Source of the DNA: Ruegeria denitrificans
GTDB lineage: Bacteria; Pseudomonadota; Alphaproteobacteria; Rhodobacterales; Rhodobacteraceae
DNA length: 64,000 nt
Assembly (NCBI RefSeq): GCF_001458295.1
Contig: NZ_CYUD01000004.1
Location: forward strand, 186,001-250,000
Reading direction: 5' to 3'
Shown here in pieces: positions 45,618 through 57,882 of this stretch (position 1 is its first letter; the number at the start of each line of letters is the position of its first letter). The notes under the pieces were generated by a model. The model made no database searches. It was not told the origin of the DNA and saw only the letters and a program-made list of their open reading frames with translations. Both the position numbers and the translations under genes were made by a program.

Positions 45618-45845
45618 ATGACACGCTCAATGCACAACCCCGCCCTCATGCTGCTAAACGACAGCCCCCGGCTGCCGCTGATCGCCGCGCTGGCCGTGCG
45701 GTTTGCGGCGACGGTCACGAAATGGGAGCGTCAACGCCGCAGTCGAGTCAATTTGTCCAAGCTGGATGACAGGCTTCTGAAGGATGTCGGCCTGACAAGG
45801 TATCAGGCGCGTCAGGAATTCACCCGCCCATTCTGGCAGGGCTGA
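45618..45845 (+). CDS. DUF1127 (YjiS-like) small protein
   Basis: A 75-residue basic protein with the DUF1127 ending: LSKLDDRLLKDVGLTRYQAR, then QEFTRPFWQG. Small DUF1127 proteins in alphaproteobacteria affect RNA-related and metabolic regulation, as known from work in Agrobacterium and Rhodobacter. AAAGGA precedes the ATG and a strong terminator follows the stop, so it is monocistronic and divergent from the MocR gene. Confidence 0.85.
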   Translation: MTRSMHNPALMLLNDSPRLPLIAALAVRFAATVTKWERQRRSRVNLSKLDDRLLKDVGLTRYQARQEFTRPFWQG

Positions 45846-45878
45846 TATTTCCCCAGTCCCTTGACGGGACCTCTTCCT

Positions 45879-45903
45879 GGCCGGGCTTTGCCCGGCCTTT
45901 TTT
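45879..45903 (+). terminator. Rho-independent terminator after DUF1127 gene
   Basis: Perfect GGCCGGGC/GCCCGGCC stem (45879-45886, 45890-45897) with a TTT loop, followed by six T. Confidence 0.92.
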
Positions 45904-46345
45904 ATCCGAATGCTGCCGCTGCAGACCCTTCGGGCGGCAGTGAATACGTCATAGTGGCGCGTGCGGCGGGTTTGTCAGACCATTCGGAGTATATCAGCAC
46001 ATCCCCAACAGCCAGGCTGCGGCCCAGTTTCAATAACCGGCATTTGGCGATCATATCTTTGCCACCTTCGGGCTTTCGCAGAAAATCCAACGAACTATTG
46101 GTGGTGACGGCCAGAGATTGCCGCCCCTTACGCGCCAGGATCATCGCATAGACGCTGACATCCGCCAGCCCGAACATGGACGGCCCGGAAACTGTGCCTC
46201 CCGGACGCAAATGCCGGTCCTCGACAACCAGACGCATCACAATCGACTCTTCGTCCAATGCTTCCACAACGAAATCCCGATGCACCTGTGGGAAGATTTG
46301 CCTTAGGTATTCCATCAGGTCTTCCCGGCTCATAGCCAATGACAT
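45902..46345 (-). CDS. PaaI-like hotdog-fold thioesterase
   Basis: A 147-residue acyl-CoA thioesterase-like protein of the PaaI/YbgC-hotdog type: RHLRPGGTVSGPSMFGLADV is the active-site helix region and MIAKCRLLKLGRSLAVGDVL the following strand. The start at 46345 is supported by AGGAGGGGAAGC directly before it. It is divergent from an enoyl-CoA hydratase-like gene 58 bases away, so both may act on CoA esters. Confidence 0.82.
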   Translation of the reverse strand: MSLAMSREDLMEYLRQIFPQVHRDFVVEALDEESIVMRLVVEDRHLRPGGTVSGPSMFGLADVSVYAMILARKGRQSLAVTTNSSLDFLRKPEGGKDMIAKCRLLKLGRSLAVGDVLIYSEWSDKPAARATMTYSLPPEGSAAAAFG

Positions 46346-46403
46346 GCTTCCCCTCCTCGATTTGCCGACCTAGAGTTGGCCCAACATTGCAACGGAGGGC
46401 AAG

Positions 46404-47189
46404 ATGGCAATTCTGGAACGTAACGACACAGGTGCAGTCGCCACGCTGAAATTGAATGCACCTGATCGTTTGAATGCTCTCAGTGATGAGATGCTGGCCG
46501 CCCTTCAATTAGAGTTTGATAGTCTGAGCGAGGACGGATCGATCCGGGCAGTGATCCTGCGAGGTGAAGGTAAGGCGTTTTGCGCAGGCCATGACCTGAA
46601 ACAGATGACAGCCGGACGTCAGGCTGATGATGGTGGCAAGGCCTATTTCCAGGACCTTTTCGCCAGGTGCGCGCAAATGATGCTGTCGATCCGGTCCCTG
46701 CCCCAGCCGGTCATCGCACAGGTCCACGGGATTGCCACGGCGGCGGGCTGTCAGCTGGTTGCCACCTGCGATCTGGCCGTTGCGGCAGAAGGCACGCGGT
46801 TTGGCGTGAACGGAGTGAATATCGGTTTGTTCTGCTCGACACCGATGGTTGCCCTCAGCCGGAATATCCCCCGTAAACGTGCGTTCGAGATGCTGACAAC
46901 CGGCGACTTTATCTCGGCTGAAACCGCGGCCGAACTGGGGCTGATCAATCGTGTCGTGCCCGAAATGCTATTGGAACATGAAACTGCGGCGCTTGCGGAC
47001 CGGCTTGCGGACAAGCTGGGTTCGGCCGTGAAAATCGGCAAACAGGCCTTCTACAAACAGTTGGAAATGCCCATCGAACAGGCTTACGACTATACCGGAG
47101 ACGTAATGGCACAGAATATGCTGCACCGGGATACCGAAGAAGGCATATCTGCATTTATCGAAAAAAGGCCGCCAAACTGGCACCAATAA
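46404..47189 (+). CDS. Crotonase-family protein, ECHDC3-like
   Basis: A 261-residue crotonase-fold protein. The oxyanion-hole segments are AFCAGHDLKQM and HGIATAAGCQLVATCDLAVA. The two catalytic glutamates of enoyl-CoA hydratase are not present at their usual places: the first position reads AAGCQL and the second GVNIGLFCSTP. This pattern matches the ECHDC3-like subgroup, whose activity is poorly known, so it is probably not a classic enoyl-CoA hydratase. GGAGGG precedes the ATG. It is divergent from the thioesterase gene. Confidence 0.82.
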   Translation: MAILERNDTGAVATLKLNAPDRLNALSDEMLAALQLEFDSLSEDGSIRAVILRGEGKAFCAGHDLKQMTAGRQADDGGKAYFQDLFARCAQMMLSIRSLPQPVIAQVHGIATAAGCQLVATCDLAVAAEGTRFGVNGVNIGLFCSTPMVALSRNIPRKRAFEMLTTGDFISAETAAELGLINRVVPEMLLEHETAALADRLADKLGSAVKIGKQAFYKQLEMPIEQAYDYTGDVMAQNMLHRDTEEGISAFIEKRPPNWHQ

Positions 47190-47441
47190 GGCGATTATTG
47201 TCAACAATTTTTACGATTGTTCGTAATTTTGCACTTCCCAAAAGGGCGACACTGTGGCAAAGCTGGGACAGAGCTTAGGCTCTGGTTACACTTTTGGGTC
47301 GCCGTGGGCGGAAGGTCCCTCCAAGCTGGTTTCTCTCACCGGCGTCGACATTCCCGCAGCGGCGACCCCAAGATCCCCTTAGTTTCCTAATCCAAGCGGC
47401 CTGTGTTGCGTTGTGCGGTGCTCTGCCCTATGTGGCAGCGC
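47190..47441. other. Leader region before trmFO
   Basis: About 250 bases with an AT-rich start (47200-47235) that may hold the promoter, then a GC-rich part with several possible stems. No known riboswitch was recognised. Confidence 0.35.
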
Positions 47442-48782
47442 ATGACACAAAAACTGCATATCGTGGGCGGCGGCATGGCCGGGTCCGAGGCTGCCTGGCA
47501 GGCGGCGGAAATGGGCGTAGATGTGGTAATCCACGAAATGCGGCCCAAAGTGGGCACCTTTGCACATCAGACCGGCAATCTGGCCGAGATGGTGTGTTCG
47601 AACTCATTCCGATCGGACGATGATGAACAGAACGCTGTTGGTCTGCTGCACTGGGAAATGCGCGCCGCGAATGGTCTGATCATGACAACCGCTGACGCAT
47701 ACCGCTTGCCCGCTGGCGGTGCGTTGGCCGTGGACCGTGATCCATTTGCCGAGGCAGTCACCGCCAAGCTTCAGGCCCATCCGCGTGTTGAAGTTACCGG
47801 AGAAGAGATTACCGCCCTACCCGACGACGGCCATTGGATCTTTGCCACAGGACCTTTGACTTCTGCTGCTTTAGGCGAGTCCATCCGCACCGAAACCGGC
47901 GCCGAGTCGCTGGCCTTTTTCGATGCCATTGCGCCCATCGTCTATGCAGACAGCATCGACATGAGCAAAGCCTGGATGCAGTCACGTTACGACAAAGGCG
48001 AGACCGAGGAAGAGCGTACCGCATATCTGAACTGCCCGATGGACCGCGATCAGTACGAGGCCTTCATTGACGCCCTGCTGGCTGCCGACAAGACCGAGTT
48101 TCACGAAGGCGAAACGGCGGGATATTTCGACGGCTGCCTGCCGATCGAGGTGATGTCGGAACGCGGGCGCGAAACGCTGCGCCATGGCCCGATGAAACCG
48201 GTCGGTCTGACCAATCCTCACCAGCCAGACACTAAGCCGCATGCGGTGGTGCAATTGCGTCGCGACAATGCGCTTGGCACCCTGTTCAATATCGTCGGCT
48301 TCCAAACCAAGATGAAATACGGCGCGCAAACCGAAGTGTTCCGCATGATCCCCGGTCTGGAAAACGCCAGCTTTGCGCGATTGGGCGGTATCCACCGCAA
48401 TACGTTCATCAATTCACCGACCTTGCTTGATGCACAGATGCGTTTGAAATCGAAACCGAATATCCGCTTCGCTGGACAGATCACCGGGGTTGAGGGCTAC
48501 GTTGAAAGCGCCGCCATGGGTCTGTTAGCCGGTCGTTTGGCCGCGACCGAGATTTTGGGCCATACTCTGCCGGAGGTCCCACAGGACAGCGCCATGGGTG
48601 CTCTTATCCATCACATCACTGGTGGGGCCGAAGCCAAGACTTTCCAGCCTATGAACGTCAATTTCGGCCTGTTCCGGCCAGTCGACGGGCTCAAGGGTGG
48701 CCGGCGTGGCCGCAAGGATCGCTATAAGGCCTACACAGATCGCGCCAAGGCCAAGTGGACCAGCTGGCTGGCGCAGTGTTGA
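47442..48782 (+). CDS. trmFO: tRNA m5U54 methyltransferase, folate/FAD-dependent
   Basis: TrmFO makes ribothymidine at tRNA position 54 using methylene-tetrahydrofolate and FADH2. The 446-residue product opens with the FAD-binding [20 protein letters not shown] and contains the two functional cysteines in [11 protein letters not shown] (about residue 50) and [17 protein letters not shown] (about 225). [19 protein letters not shown] marks the C-terminus. ATG at 47442 is preferred by homology; in-frame starts upstream would add residues before the first strand. Confidence 0.95.
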   Translation: MTQKLHIVGGGMAGSEAAWQAAEMGVDVVIHEMRPKVGTFAHQTGNLAEMVCSNSFRSDDDEQNAVGLLHWEMRAANGLIMTTADAYRLPAGGALAVDRDPFAEAVTAKLQAHPRVEVTGEEITALPDDGHWIFATGPLTSAALGESIRTETGAESLAFFDAIAPIVYADSIDMSKAWMQSRYDKGETEEERTAYLNCPMDRDQYEAFIDALLAADKTEFHEGETAGYFDGCLPIEVMSERGRETLRHGPMKPVGLTNPHQPDTKPHAVVQLRRDNALGTLFNIVGFQTKMKYGAQTEVFRMIPGLENASFARLGGIHRNTFINSPTLLDAQMRLKSKPNIRFAGQITGVEGYVESAAMGLLAGRLAATEILGHTLPEVPQDSAMGALIHHITGGAEAKTFQPMNVNFGLFRPVDGLKGGRRGRKDRYKAYTDRAKAKWTSWLAQC

Positions 48783-48819
48783 CTGGACGCGTCTGGCTTA
48801 TGCGGCGTATCATCTAGGT

Positions 48820-49434
48820 ATGAGCGATAAGTACCTCAAAGACACCTATAATCTGGACACACCGCAAGACACGCACGCGCATTATCAAAAATGGGCGTCA
48901 TCCTACGATGCCGAGGTTGGTGCACATGGCTATGCCACCCCCGGACGAGTAGCCGAAGCGTTGTGGTCAAAGCTGCCCGAGTCACAGACTCCAATCCTGG
49001 ACTATGGCTGTGGAACCGGATTGTCCGGCATCGCCTTGCGTGCGGCGGGCTTTGAAGTGATTGACGGCGTCGATCCAACCTCGAAGATGTTGGAAGGCGC
49101 CCGGGCTAAGGGTATTTACAGAAAACTCTCAACCTTCGAGATCACTGACCCGAACCCGTTGGATCAAGGGGCCTATAAGGCGATCACAGCTATTGGTGTC
49201 ATTGGAGTTGGTGCCGCGCCGCCAGAAGTCTTCGACATGTTGATGTACGCCCTTCCCAAAGGTGGTCTACTTGGCTTTTCCTTTAATGATCATGCGCTTG
49301 AAGACGTTTCCTACACTTCACGGCTAAATGAATGGCTGGATATGGGTGCCGCGCGATTGTTGTTTCGGGAGTATGGACCTCACCTGCCGGGTATGGATCT
49401 GAAGTCAGACGTATACATTGTTGAAAAAGCGTGA
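48820..49434 (+). CDS. Class I SAM-dependent methyltransferase
   Basis: A 204-residue methyltransferase of the UbiE/TPMT-like kind, with an N-terminal TYNLDTPQDTHAHYQKWASS, motif I ILDYGCGTGLSGIALRAAGF and motif II GVDPTSKMLEGAR. The opening resembles methyltransferases of unknown substrate related to human Williams-Beuren region protein 27. The ribosome site is weak. It lies 37 bases after trmFO and overlaps the gluQ start (GTGA), so the three genes are probably co-transcribed. Confidence 0.85.
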   Translation: MSDKYLKDTYNLDTPQDTHAHYQKWASSYDAEVGAHGYATPGRVAEALWSKLPESQTPILDYGCGTGLSGIALRAAGFEVIDGVDPTSKMLEGARAKGIYRKLSTFEITDPNPLDQGAYKAITAIGVIGVGAAPPEVFDMLMYALPKGGLLGFSFNDHALEDVSYTSRLNEWLDMGAARLLFREYGPHLPGMDLKSDVYIVEKA

Positions 49435-50312
49435 TTTTTAGAACTCGATTTGCGCCATCTCCTACAGGACCGTTACATCTGGGGCATGCTTTTTCAGCGA
49501 TGCTGGCACACGATCTTGCCACATCTGAACACGGTCAGTTCCTTCTGCGGATTGAAGATATCGACCAATCTCGATCCCGGCCACACTGGGAAGACCAGAT
49601 CTATGATGATCTGCAATGGCTGGGATTAAATTGGCCTGAGCCAGTCATGCGTCAGTGTGAACGGATGGCAGTATATAACAAAGCTCTGGATGATCTGTGG
49701 GCGCGCGGTCTGCTCTACCCCTGCACCTGCAACCGCAAAGATATCGCCGCCGCAGCCAGCGCGCCACAGGAAGGAGCGCCACTGCACGGGCCGGACGGGA
49801 TCATATATCCCGGCACCTGTCGTGATAAAAGACGAGGCACATTACGCCCAAAGGACATTCCTTTGAGATTGGATATGGCCGCTGCTGGCCGGTTTCTAAC
49901 AGGCTCGGACCAGCCCAATGGAAAAGTTGGCGAGTTTTACGAAGCTGGCACAGGACCAAACGGTGAAACAGGCACTATCACGTTCTCTTTGAGTGAGTTA
50001 ACGGACACGATTGGTGACGTCGTCTTATCGCGGCGCGATATGGGAACGTCCTATCACCTTTCCGTGGTGCTGGATGACGCCGAGCAAGGCATCACTCATG
50101 TCGTACGCGGTCAGGACTTGTTCGAAGCCACCCGCATTCATGTCGTGCTTCAAGTTCTGCTGGGTTTGCCGACACCGCAATACCTCCACCATCGTCTGAT
50201 CCGGGACGATACAGGCAAACGTCTGGCTAAGCGTGACGACGCACGGGCGATTCTGAAGTACCGCGCCGAGGGAGCGTCACCAGCAGATATTCGGGCGACG
50301 GTCGGGCTGTGA
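49431..50312 (+). CDS. gluQ: Glutamyl-Q tRNA(Asp) synthetase
   Basis: GluQ-RS charges glutamate onto queuosine at position 34 of tRNA-Asp. The 293-residue protein is a shortened GluRS lacking the anticodon-binding domain: class I signature PSPTGPLHLGHAFSA, zinc site CTCNRKD with YPGTCR, and GKRLAKRDDA in place of KMSK. The start is GTG at 49431, overlapping the methyltransferase stop by GTGA. It converges on hisI with only five bases between stops. Confidence 0.93.
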   Translation: MIFRTRFAPSPTGPLHLGHAFSAMLAHDLATSEHGQFLLRIEDIDQSRSRPHWEDQIYDDLQWLGLNWPEPVMRQCERMAVYNKALDDLWARGLLYPCTCNRKDIAAAASAPQEGAPLHGPDGIIYPGTCRDKRRGTLRPKDIPLRLDMAAAGRFLTGSDQPNGKVGEFYEAGTGPNGETGTITFSLSELTDTIGDVVLSRRDMGTSYHLSVVLDDAEQGITHVVRGQDLFEATRIHVVLQVLLGLPTPQYLHHRLIRDDTGKRLAKRDDARAILKYRAEGASPADIRATVGL

Positions 50313-50317
50313 TCGTG

Positions 50318-50689
50318 TCACTCCATAGGTGACATCAGCTCAATTTCGTCACCATCGCGCACGGAAGTGTAGAAACATGTTCGGCGGTTTGTGTGGCACG
50401 CAGCACCGGTTTGACGCACCAGAACCAGCAAACAATCGCGGTCGCAATCGAACCGGAAATCCATCAGTTCCTGCACATGACCCGAGGTTTCACCCTTGAT
50501 CCAAAACGATTGCCGTGACCGCGACCAATAGGTGACACGCCCGGTTTCTAGCGTCTTCTCAATAGCTTGCGTGTTCATCCAAGCCATCATCAACACCTCA
50601 CCCGAGCTTGCATCCTGGGCGATGACAGGGATCAGTCCAGCCTCATTAAACTTCAGAGACGACGGATCAAACGCAACGGTGGCAGACAT
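50318..50689 (-). CDS. hisI: Phosphoribosyl-AMP cyclohydrolase
   Basis: HisI opens the purine ring of phosphoribosyl-AMP, the third step of histidine synthesis. The 123-residue product has SRSRQSFWIKGETSGHVQ, the metal-binding DFRFDCDRDC and the zinc ligands in GAACHTNRRTCFY. ATG at 50689 is preferred, with AAAGG nine bases before it; an ATG 18 bases upstream is possible. It is single here, without HisE, and divergent from the NifU-like gene. Confidence 0.93.
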   Translation of the reverse strand: MSATVAFDPSSLKFNEAGLIPVIAQDASSGEVLMMAWMNTQAIEKTLETGRVTYWSRSRQSFWIKGETSGHVQELMDFRFDCDRDCLLVLVRQTGAACHTNRRTCFYTSVRDGDEIELMSPME

Positions 50690-50755
50690 GAGAAAAACCT
50701 TTTGCATCCCGGTAGATGCTCACTATGTATGGGGAACAGACAACGAGGGAAAGCC

Positions 50756-51208
50756 ATGTCCGGCGAGAACGACCTGATAAAGCTCTATTCCGGCCGAATT
50801 CTGGCGCTGGCTGCGGACATTCCGCATCTGGATCGGCTTGAGAATCCTGATGCCACGGTGAAAAAACGCTCACCCCTGTGCGGGTCGACGGTGACCGTGG
50901 ATGTGAAAATGCAGGATGGCAAGATCTCGGATTTCGGGCAGGACGTCAAAGCCTGTGCGCTTGGTCAGGCTTCGGCCTCTGTCGTGGGCAGCGCCATCAT
51001 CGGGGCGACACGAGCGCAAGTAGAAACCGCACGTGATCAATTGGCAGCGATGCTGAAAAAGGAAGGCCCGGCCCCGGATGCGCCGTTTGACGGGCTCGAG
51101 GTGTTGATCCCCGCGCGGGACTACAAGAATCGCCATGCGTCAATTCTGCTGGCGCTGGAAGCCACAGTTGAAGCGGTACGGCAGGCTGAACAGGCTAATT
51201 GCGCATAA
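50756..51208 (+). CDS. NifU/IscU-like iron-sulfur scaffold-type protein
   Basis: A 150-residue protein of the IscU/SufU fold: LYSGRILALAADIPHLDRLE, then SPLCGSTVTVDVKMQDGKIS (first Cys) and VKACALGQASASVVG (second Cys). The third cluster-binding cysteine of true scaffolds is not at its usual place; there the sequence reads YKNRHASILLALEA, with His. The only other Cys is next to the C-terminus. It may bind metal differently or have another role. It is divergent from hisI. ATG at 50756 follows GAGGGAAAG. Confidence 0.85.
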   Translation: MSGENDLIKLYSGRILALAADIPHLDRLENPDATVKKRSPLCGSTVTVDVKMQDGKISDFGQDVKACALGQASASVVGSAIIGATRAQVETARDQLAAMLKKEGPAPDAPFDGLEVLIPARDYKNRHASILLALEATVEAVRQAEQANCA

Positions 51209-51268
51209 CATTGGTATTTTTGCGGGCAATCCGGTTTAATCACCCCGCATGATGTTGGGGGGATTGGA

Positions 51269-51907
51269 TTGGAAAAATTGCTTGAACACTTTGTTACGCT
51301 CTGGGTCGTTATTGATCCGATTGGGACAATTCCTGTTTTCATAGCCGTCACTGCGGGCCTCACAGCAACGGCCCGTCGCAAAACCGCCCTGCTCGCCGCG
51401 CTGGTCAGTGCCGGGGTTCTTCTATTCTTCCTGGTTTTCGGTCAATTGCTGATCGAGGCTTTGGATATCGGGCTGAATTCGTTCCAGGTCGCGGGCGGCA
51501 TCATTCTGTTCCTCTTTGCACTGACAATGATCTTTGGCGAAAGCAAACAGGTTGTCGAACAACACGAAGCCGAGGAAGAGTTGGAAATTTCCGCCAACAA
51601 GCCGAATCCGGCAATTTTCCCTCTGGCAGTGCCGTCCTTGGCGTCACCCGGTGCAATGCTAGCCATCGTGATTTTAACCGATAACAACCGGTACAGCGCG
51701 GCGGATCAGGGCATTACAGCGCTGGTGATGCTGTCCGTTATTCTGATTTCGTTTGTTTTGATGCTGTTGGCAGACCCGATAATCCGGGTTATCCGCTCTT
51801 CGGGTGCTGCGATTATCAGCCGGGTGATGGGCATGATCCTGGCCTCGGTCGCGGTGAATTCCGTTCTGTCGGCGCTTCTCGAGATTATGAAAACCGGCCA
51901 GCTCTAA
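51269..51907 (+). CDS. MarC-family integral membrane protein
   Basis: A 212-residue inner-membrane protein with six helices: LWVVIDPIGTIPVFIAVTAG near the start, FQVAGGIILFLFALTMIFGE, and NPAIFPLAVPSLASPGAMLA, the family hallmark. MarC (UPF0056) function is unresolved; the old link to multiple antibiotic resistance was not confirmed. The start appears to be TTG at 51269 preceded by GGGGGGA; no in-frame ATG lies close upstream. A strong hairpin follows the stop. Confidence 0.85.
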   Translation: MEKLLEHFVTLWVVIDPIGTIPVFIAVTAGLTATARRKTALLAALVSAGVLLFFLVFGQLLIEALDIGLNSFQVAGGIILFLFALTMIFGESKQVVEQHEAEEELEISANKPNPAIFPLAVPSLASPGAMLAIVILTDNNRYSAADQGITALVMLSVILISFVLMLLADPIIRVIRSSGAAIISRVMGMILASVAVNSVLSALLEIMKTGQL

Positions 51908-51946
51908 AAAAAAACCGCCGCACCTTCCGGGCGGAAAGGGCGGCGG
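51906..51946. terminator. Terminator hairpin between convergent marC-type and small-protein genes
   Basis: CCGCCGC (51915-51921) pairs with GCGGCGG (51940-51946), with further pairing inside. Nine A precede it on the plus strand, giving a T run on the minus strand, so it best serves minus-strand transcripts and may act in both directions. Confidence 0.65.
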
Positions 51947-52092
51947 CAGGTTGTGCGTGTCTCGTGTGGGGTCCGGATAGCCGCACGGGGCCGAGGCTGG
52001 CCCCTCAAGGGAAATGGGACAGGCAGGTCACCCTTGACTGAAATGGGGATGACAGCACGGTATGATCGGCACGAGATCGCAGGCAGAAAGGC

Positions 52093-52215
52093 TTAGAACG
52101 CTCCGGGTAGGTGAAGGGCAACCATCAGCATGACCACCAAAGACACGGCCCCAACAGCATCCTGCAAAATCGTCGATTGCGAGCGGCTCAGGGCGGTCTT
52201 GATCTGGGTCAGCAT
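52093..52215 (-). CDS. Small conserved-looking 40-residue protein
   Basis: The frame reads MLTQIKTALSRSQSTILQDA followed by a hydrophobic helix VGAVSLVVMLMVALHLPGAF. GGAGG lies seven bases before the ATG, an ideal ribosome site. An amphipathic basic first half and a single membrane helix suggest a small inner-membrane protein. I believe very similar short proteins occur in other Rhodobacteraceae, but that is memory, not a search. It is separated from recG by about 112 bases and lies on the same strand, downstream of it. Confidence 0.7.
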   Translation of the reverse strand: MLTQIKTALSRSQSTILQDAVGAVSLVVMLMVALHLPGAF

Positions 52216-52327
52216 GGTCTCACCTCCGGTCGAGATTTAATCCTTTGTTGACCTTTTGTTCTCATATTTTGACGAGTCGGTAAAGAACTTTTTGAGAACA
52301 TTTGTGAACTAAAAGAGAAATAGGTGC

Positions 52328-56553
<4,226 letters not shown>

Positions 56554-56660
56554 TCACATAGTCTTGGACCTCAGTGATAGGGCGAGGTCATGGTCAGGTC
56601 CAGACGTGCTGTTCAGTGAGTGAAGAAGGTCGCCCCGGACCACGGGCGACCATGTTCAAA

Positions 56661-57377
56661 TCATGCCCCAACCGCCATCCGCGTTTCATCAACACTGTTG
56701 GCTTGCGGATCGCGCAGGACATAGCCTCGGCCCCAGACCGTTTCGATATAATTCTCACCGCCAGTGGCGTTGCTGAGCTTTTTGCGAAGTTTACAGATGA
56801 AAACGTCAATGATTTTCAACTCGGGCTCGTCCATGCCACCATACAGGTGGTTCAGGAACATTTCTTTGGTCAGCGTTGTTCCCTTGCGCAAGCTCAACAG
56901 CTCGAGCATCTGGTATTCCTTGCCAGTCAAGTGAACGGCCTTGCCTTCAACTTCGACCGTTTTGGCATCAAGGTTCACAGCCACCCGTCCTGTGTGGATG
57001 ATGGATTGCGAATGCCCTTTTGACCGGCGAATGATGGCGTGAATTCTGGCCACCAGTTCTTCGCGATGGAAAGGTTTGGTCATGTAGTCATCAGCGCCGA
57101 AACCGAAGCCTTTGATCTTGCTTTCAGTATCATCAGCACCCGACAGGATCAGGATCGGCGTTTCCACCCGTGAAATGCGTAATTGTCGCAGAACTTCGTG
57201 ACCGTTCATATCCGGCAGGTTCAGGTCCAGCAGGATCAGATCGTAGTCATATAATTTTGCTAAATCGATGCCTTCCTCGCCAAGGTCCGTCGCATAAACG
57301 TTAAGATTTGCGTGTGTCAGCATCAGTTCGATGCTTTTGGACGTGGTCGGATCATCCTCGACAAGAAGTATACGCAT
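56661..57377 (-). CDS. ctrA: Cell-cycle master response regulator CtrA
   Basis: A 238-residue OmpR-type response regulator. The receiver domain opens [20 protein letters not shown] with the phospho-acceptor Asp51 in [10 protein letters not shown] and Lys in [11 protein letters not shown]. The DNA-binding domain has [20 protein letters not shown] and [20 protein letters not shown]. This degree of match is typical of CtrA. In Rhodobacteraceae CtrA is usually not essential and controls motility, gene transfer agents and related traits. Upstream are a CtrA-like site and a GANTC methylation site. Confidence 0.96.
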   Translation of the reverse strand: MRILLVEDDPTTSKSIELMLTHANLNVYATDLGEEGIDLAKLYDYDLILLDLNLPDMNGHEVLRQLRISRVETPILILSGADDTESKIKGFGFGADDYMTKPFHREELVARIHAIIRRSKGHSQSIIHTGRVAVNLDAKTVEVEGKAVHLTGKEYQMLELLSLRKGTTLTKEMFLNHLYGGMDEPELKIIDVFICKLRKKLSNATGGENYIETVWGRGYVLRDPQANSVDETRMAVGA

Positions 57378-57433
57378 TTACTGCTCCAATTCGGGTCAAT
57401 TTACCAATTCGGAATGAGCCTGCTCAAAAATGG

Positions 57434-57457
57434 TTAATCTGACGTTACCGTTGAATC
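57434..57457. promoter_or_regulatory. CtrA-like box and GANTC site upstream of ctrA
   Basis: TTAA-N7-TTAC (57434-57448) differs by one base from the TTAA-N7-TTAA CtrA box, and GAATC (57453-57457) is a CcrM (GANTC) site. Both lie between sciP and ctrA, as in the autoregulated Caulobacter ctrA promoter. Confidence 0.45.
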
Positions 57458-57459
57458 AT

Positions 57460-57753
57460 TTATTCCCTTTCATCTTTAGGTTGTCGATATTTTTTTAACG
57501 CGGTTACCTTCAACGCGTCTGTTCCGTGCTCGGCAACGGCCGAAACCCAAGCGTTGAATTCCTCATCGCTTAACCCGTATCTTTTTTTGGCGTCGGAAAG
57601 TGAGATTAGCCCATAAACCACCCCTCGCACGACGATCGCCTTGCGCGACGCGACCCAGCGTGTCGTCTCCTTTGGTGGCAGATCGGCGCGCGATAAAACC
57701 GTGCCATCCGGTAGGGTTACGGATCTTGGACCCTCAACTTTGTGCAAAAACAT
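57460..57753 (-). CDS. sciP: SciP (DUF1153), CtrA-inhibitory small protein
   Basis: A 97-residue DUF1153 protein. RWVASRKAIVVRGVVYGLIS leads into a helix-turn-helix, and KVTALKKYRQ closes it, as in Caulobacter SciP, which binds CtrA or its promoters and blocks activation. The start at 57753 (MFLHKVEGP) is preferred over one 39 bases upstream, since GAGGG lies seven bases before it. It lies 82 bases upstream of ctrA on the same strand. Confidence 0.88.
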   Translation of the reverse strand: MFLHKVEGPRSVTLPDGTVLSRADLPPKETTRWVASRKAIVVRGVVYGLISLSDAKKRYGLSDEEFNAWVSAVAEHGTDALKVTALKKYRQPKDERE

Positions 57754-57820
57754 ATTCTGACCCTCTTCGTTCTGCGACAAAGGTGACACCACCCTACTTA
57801 ATGTCGGATGAAACCGCCCC

Positions 57821-57848
57821 TTGAGAGTGTGTAGAATTTTCCTATATT
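57821..57848 (+). promoter_or_regulatory. Putative promoter of mnmA
   Basis: TTGAGA (57821-57826), 16-base spacer, TATATT (57843-57848), 35 bases before the ATG. Confidence 0.45.
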
Positions 57849-57882
57849 CTGCCGGTCTTTCTTAACCCGCACTGGAATCACC

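Noticed and set aside
46404..47189. Standard enoyl-CoA hydratase call
   Set aside because: Both catalytic glutamates are absent at their usual positions.
47190..47441. A riboswitch before trmFO
   Set aside because: Several stems can be drawn in the GC-rich leader but none matches a consensus I can identify.
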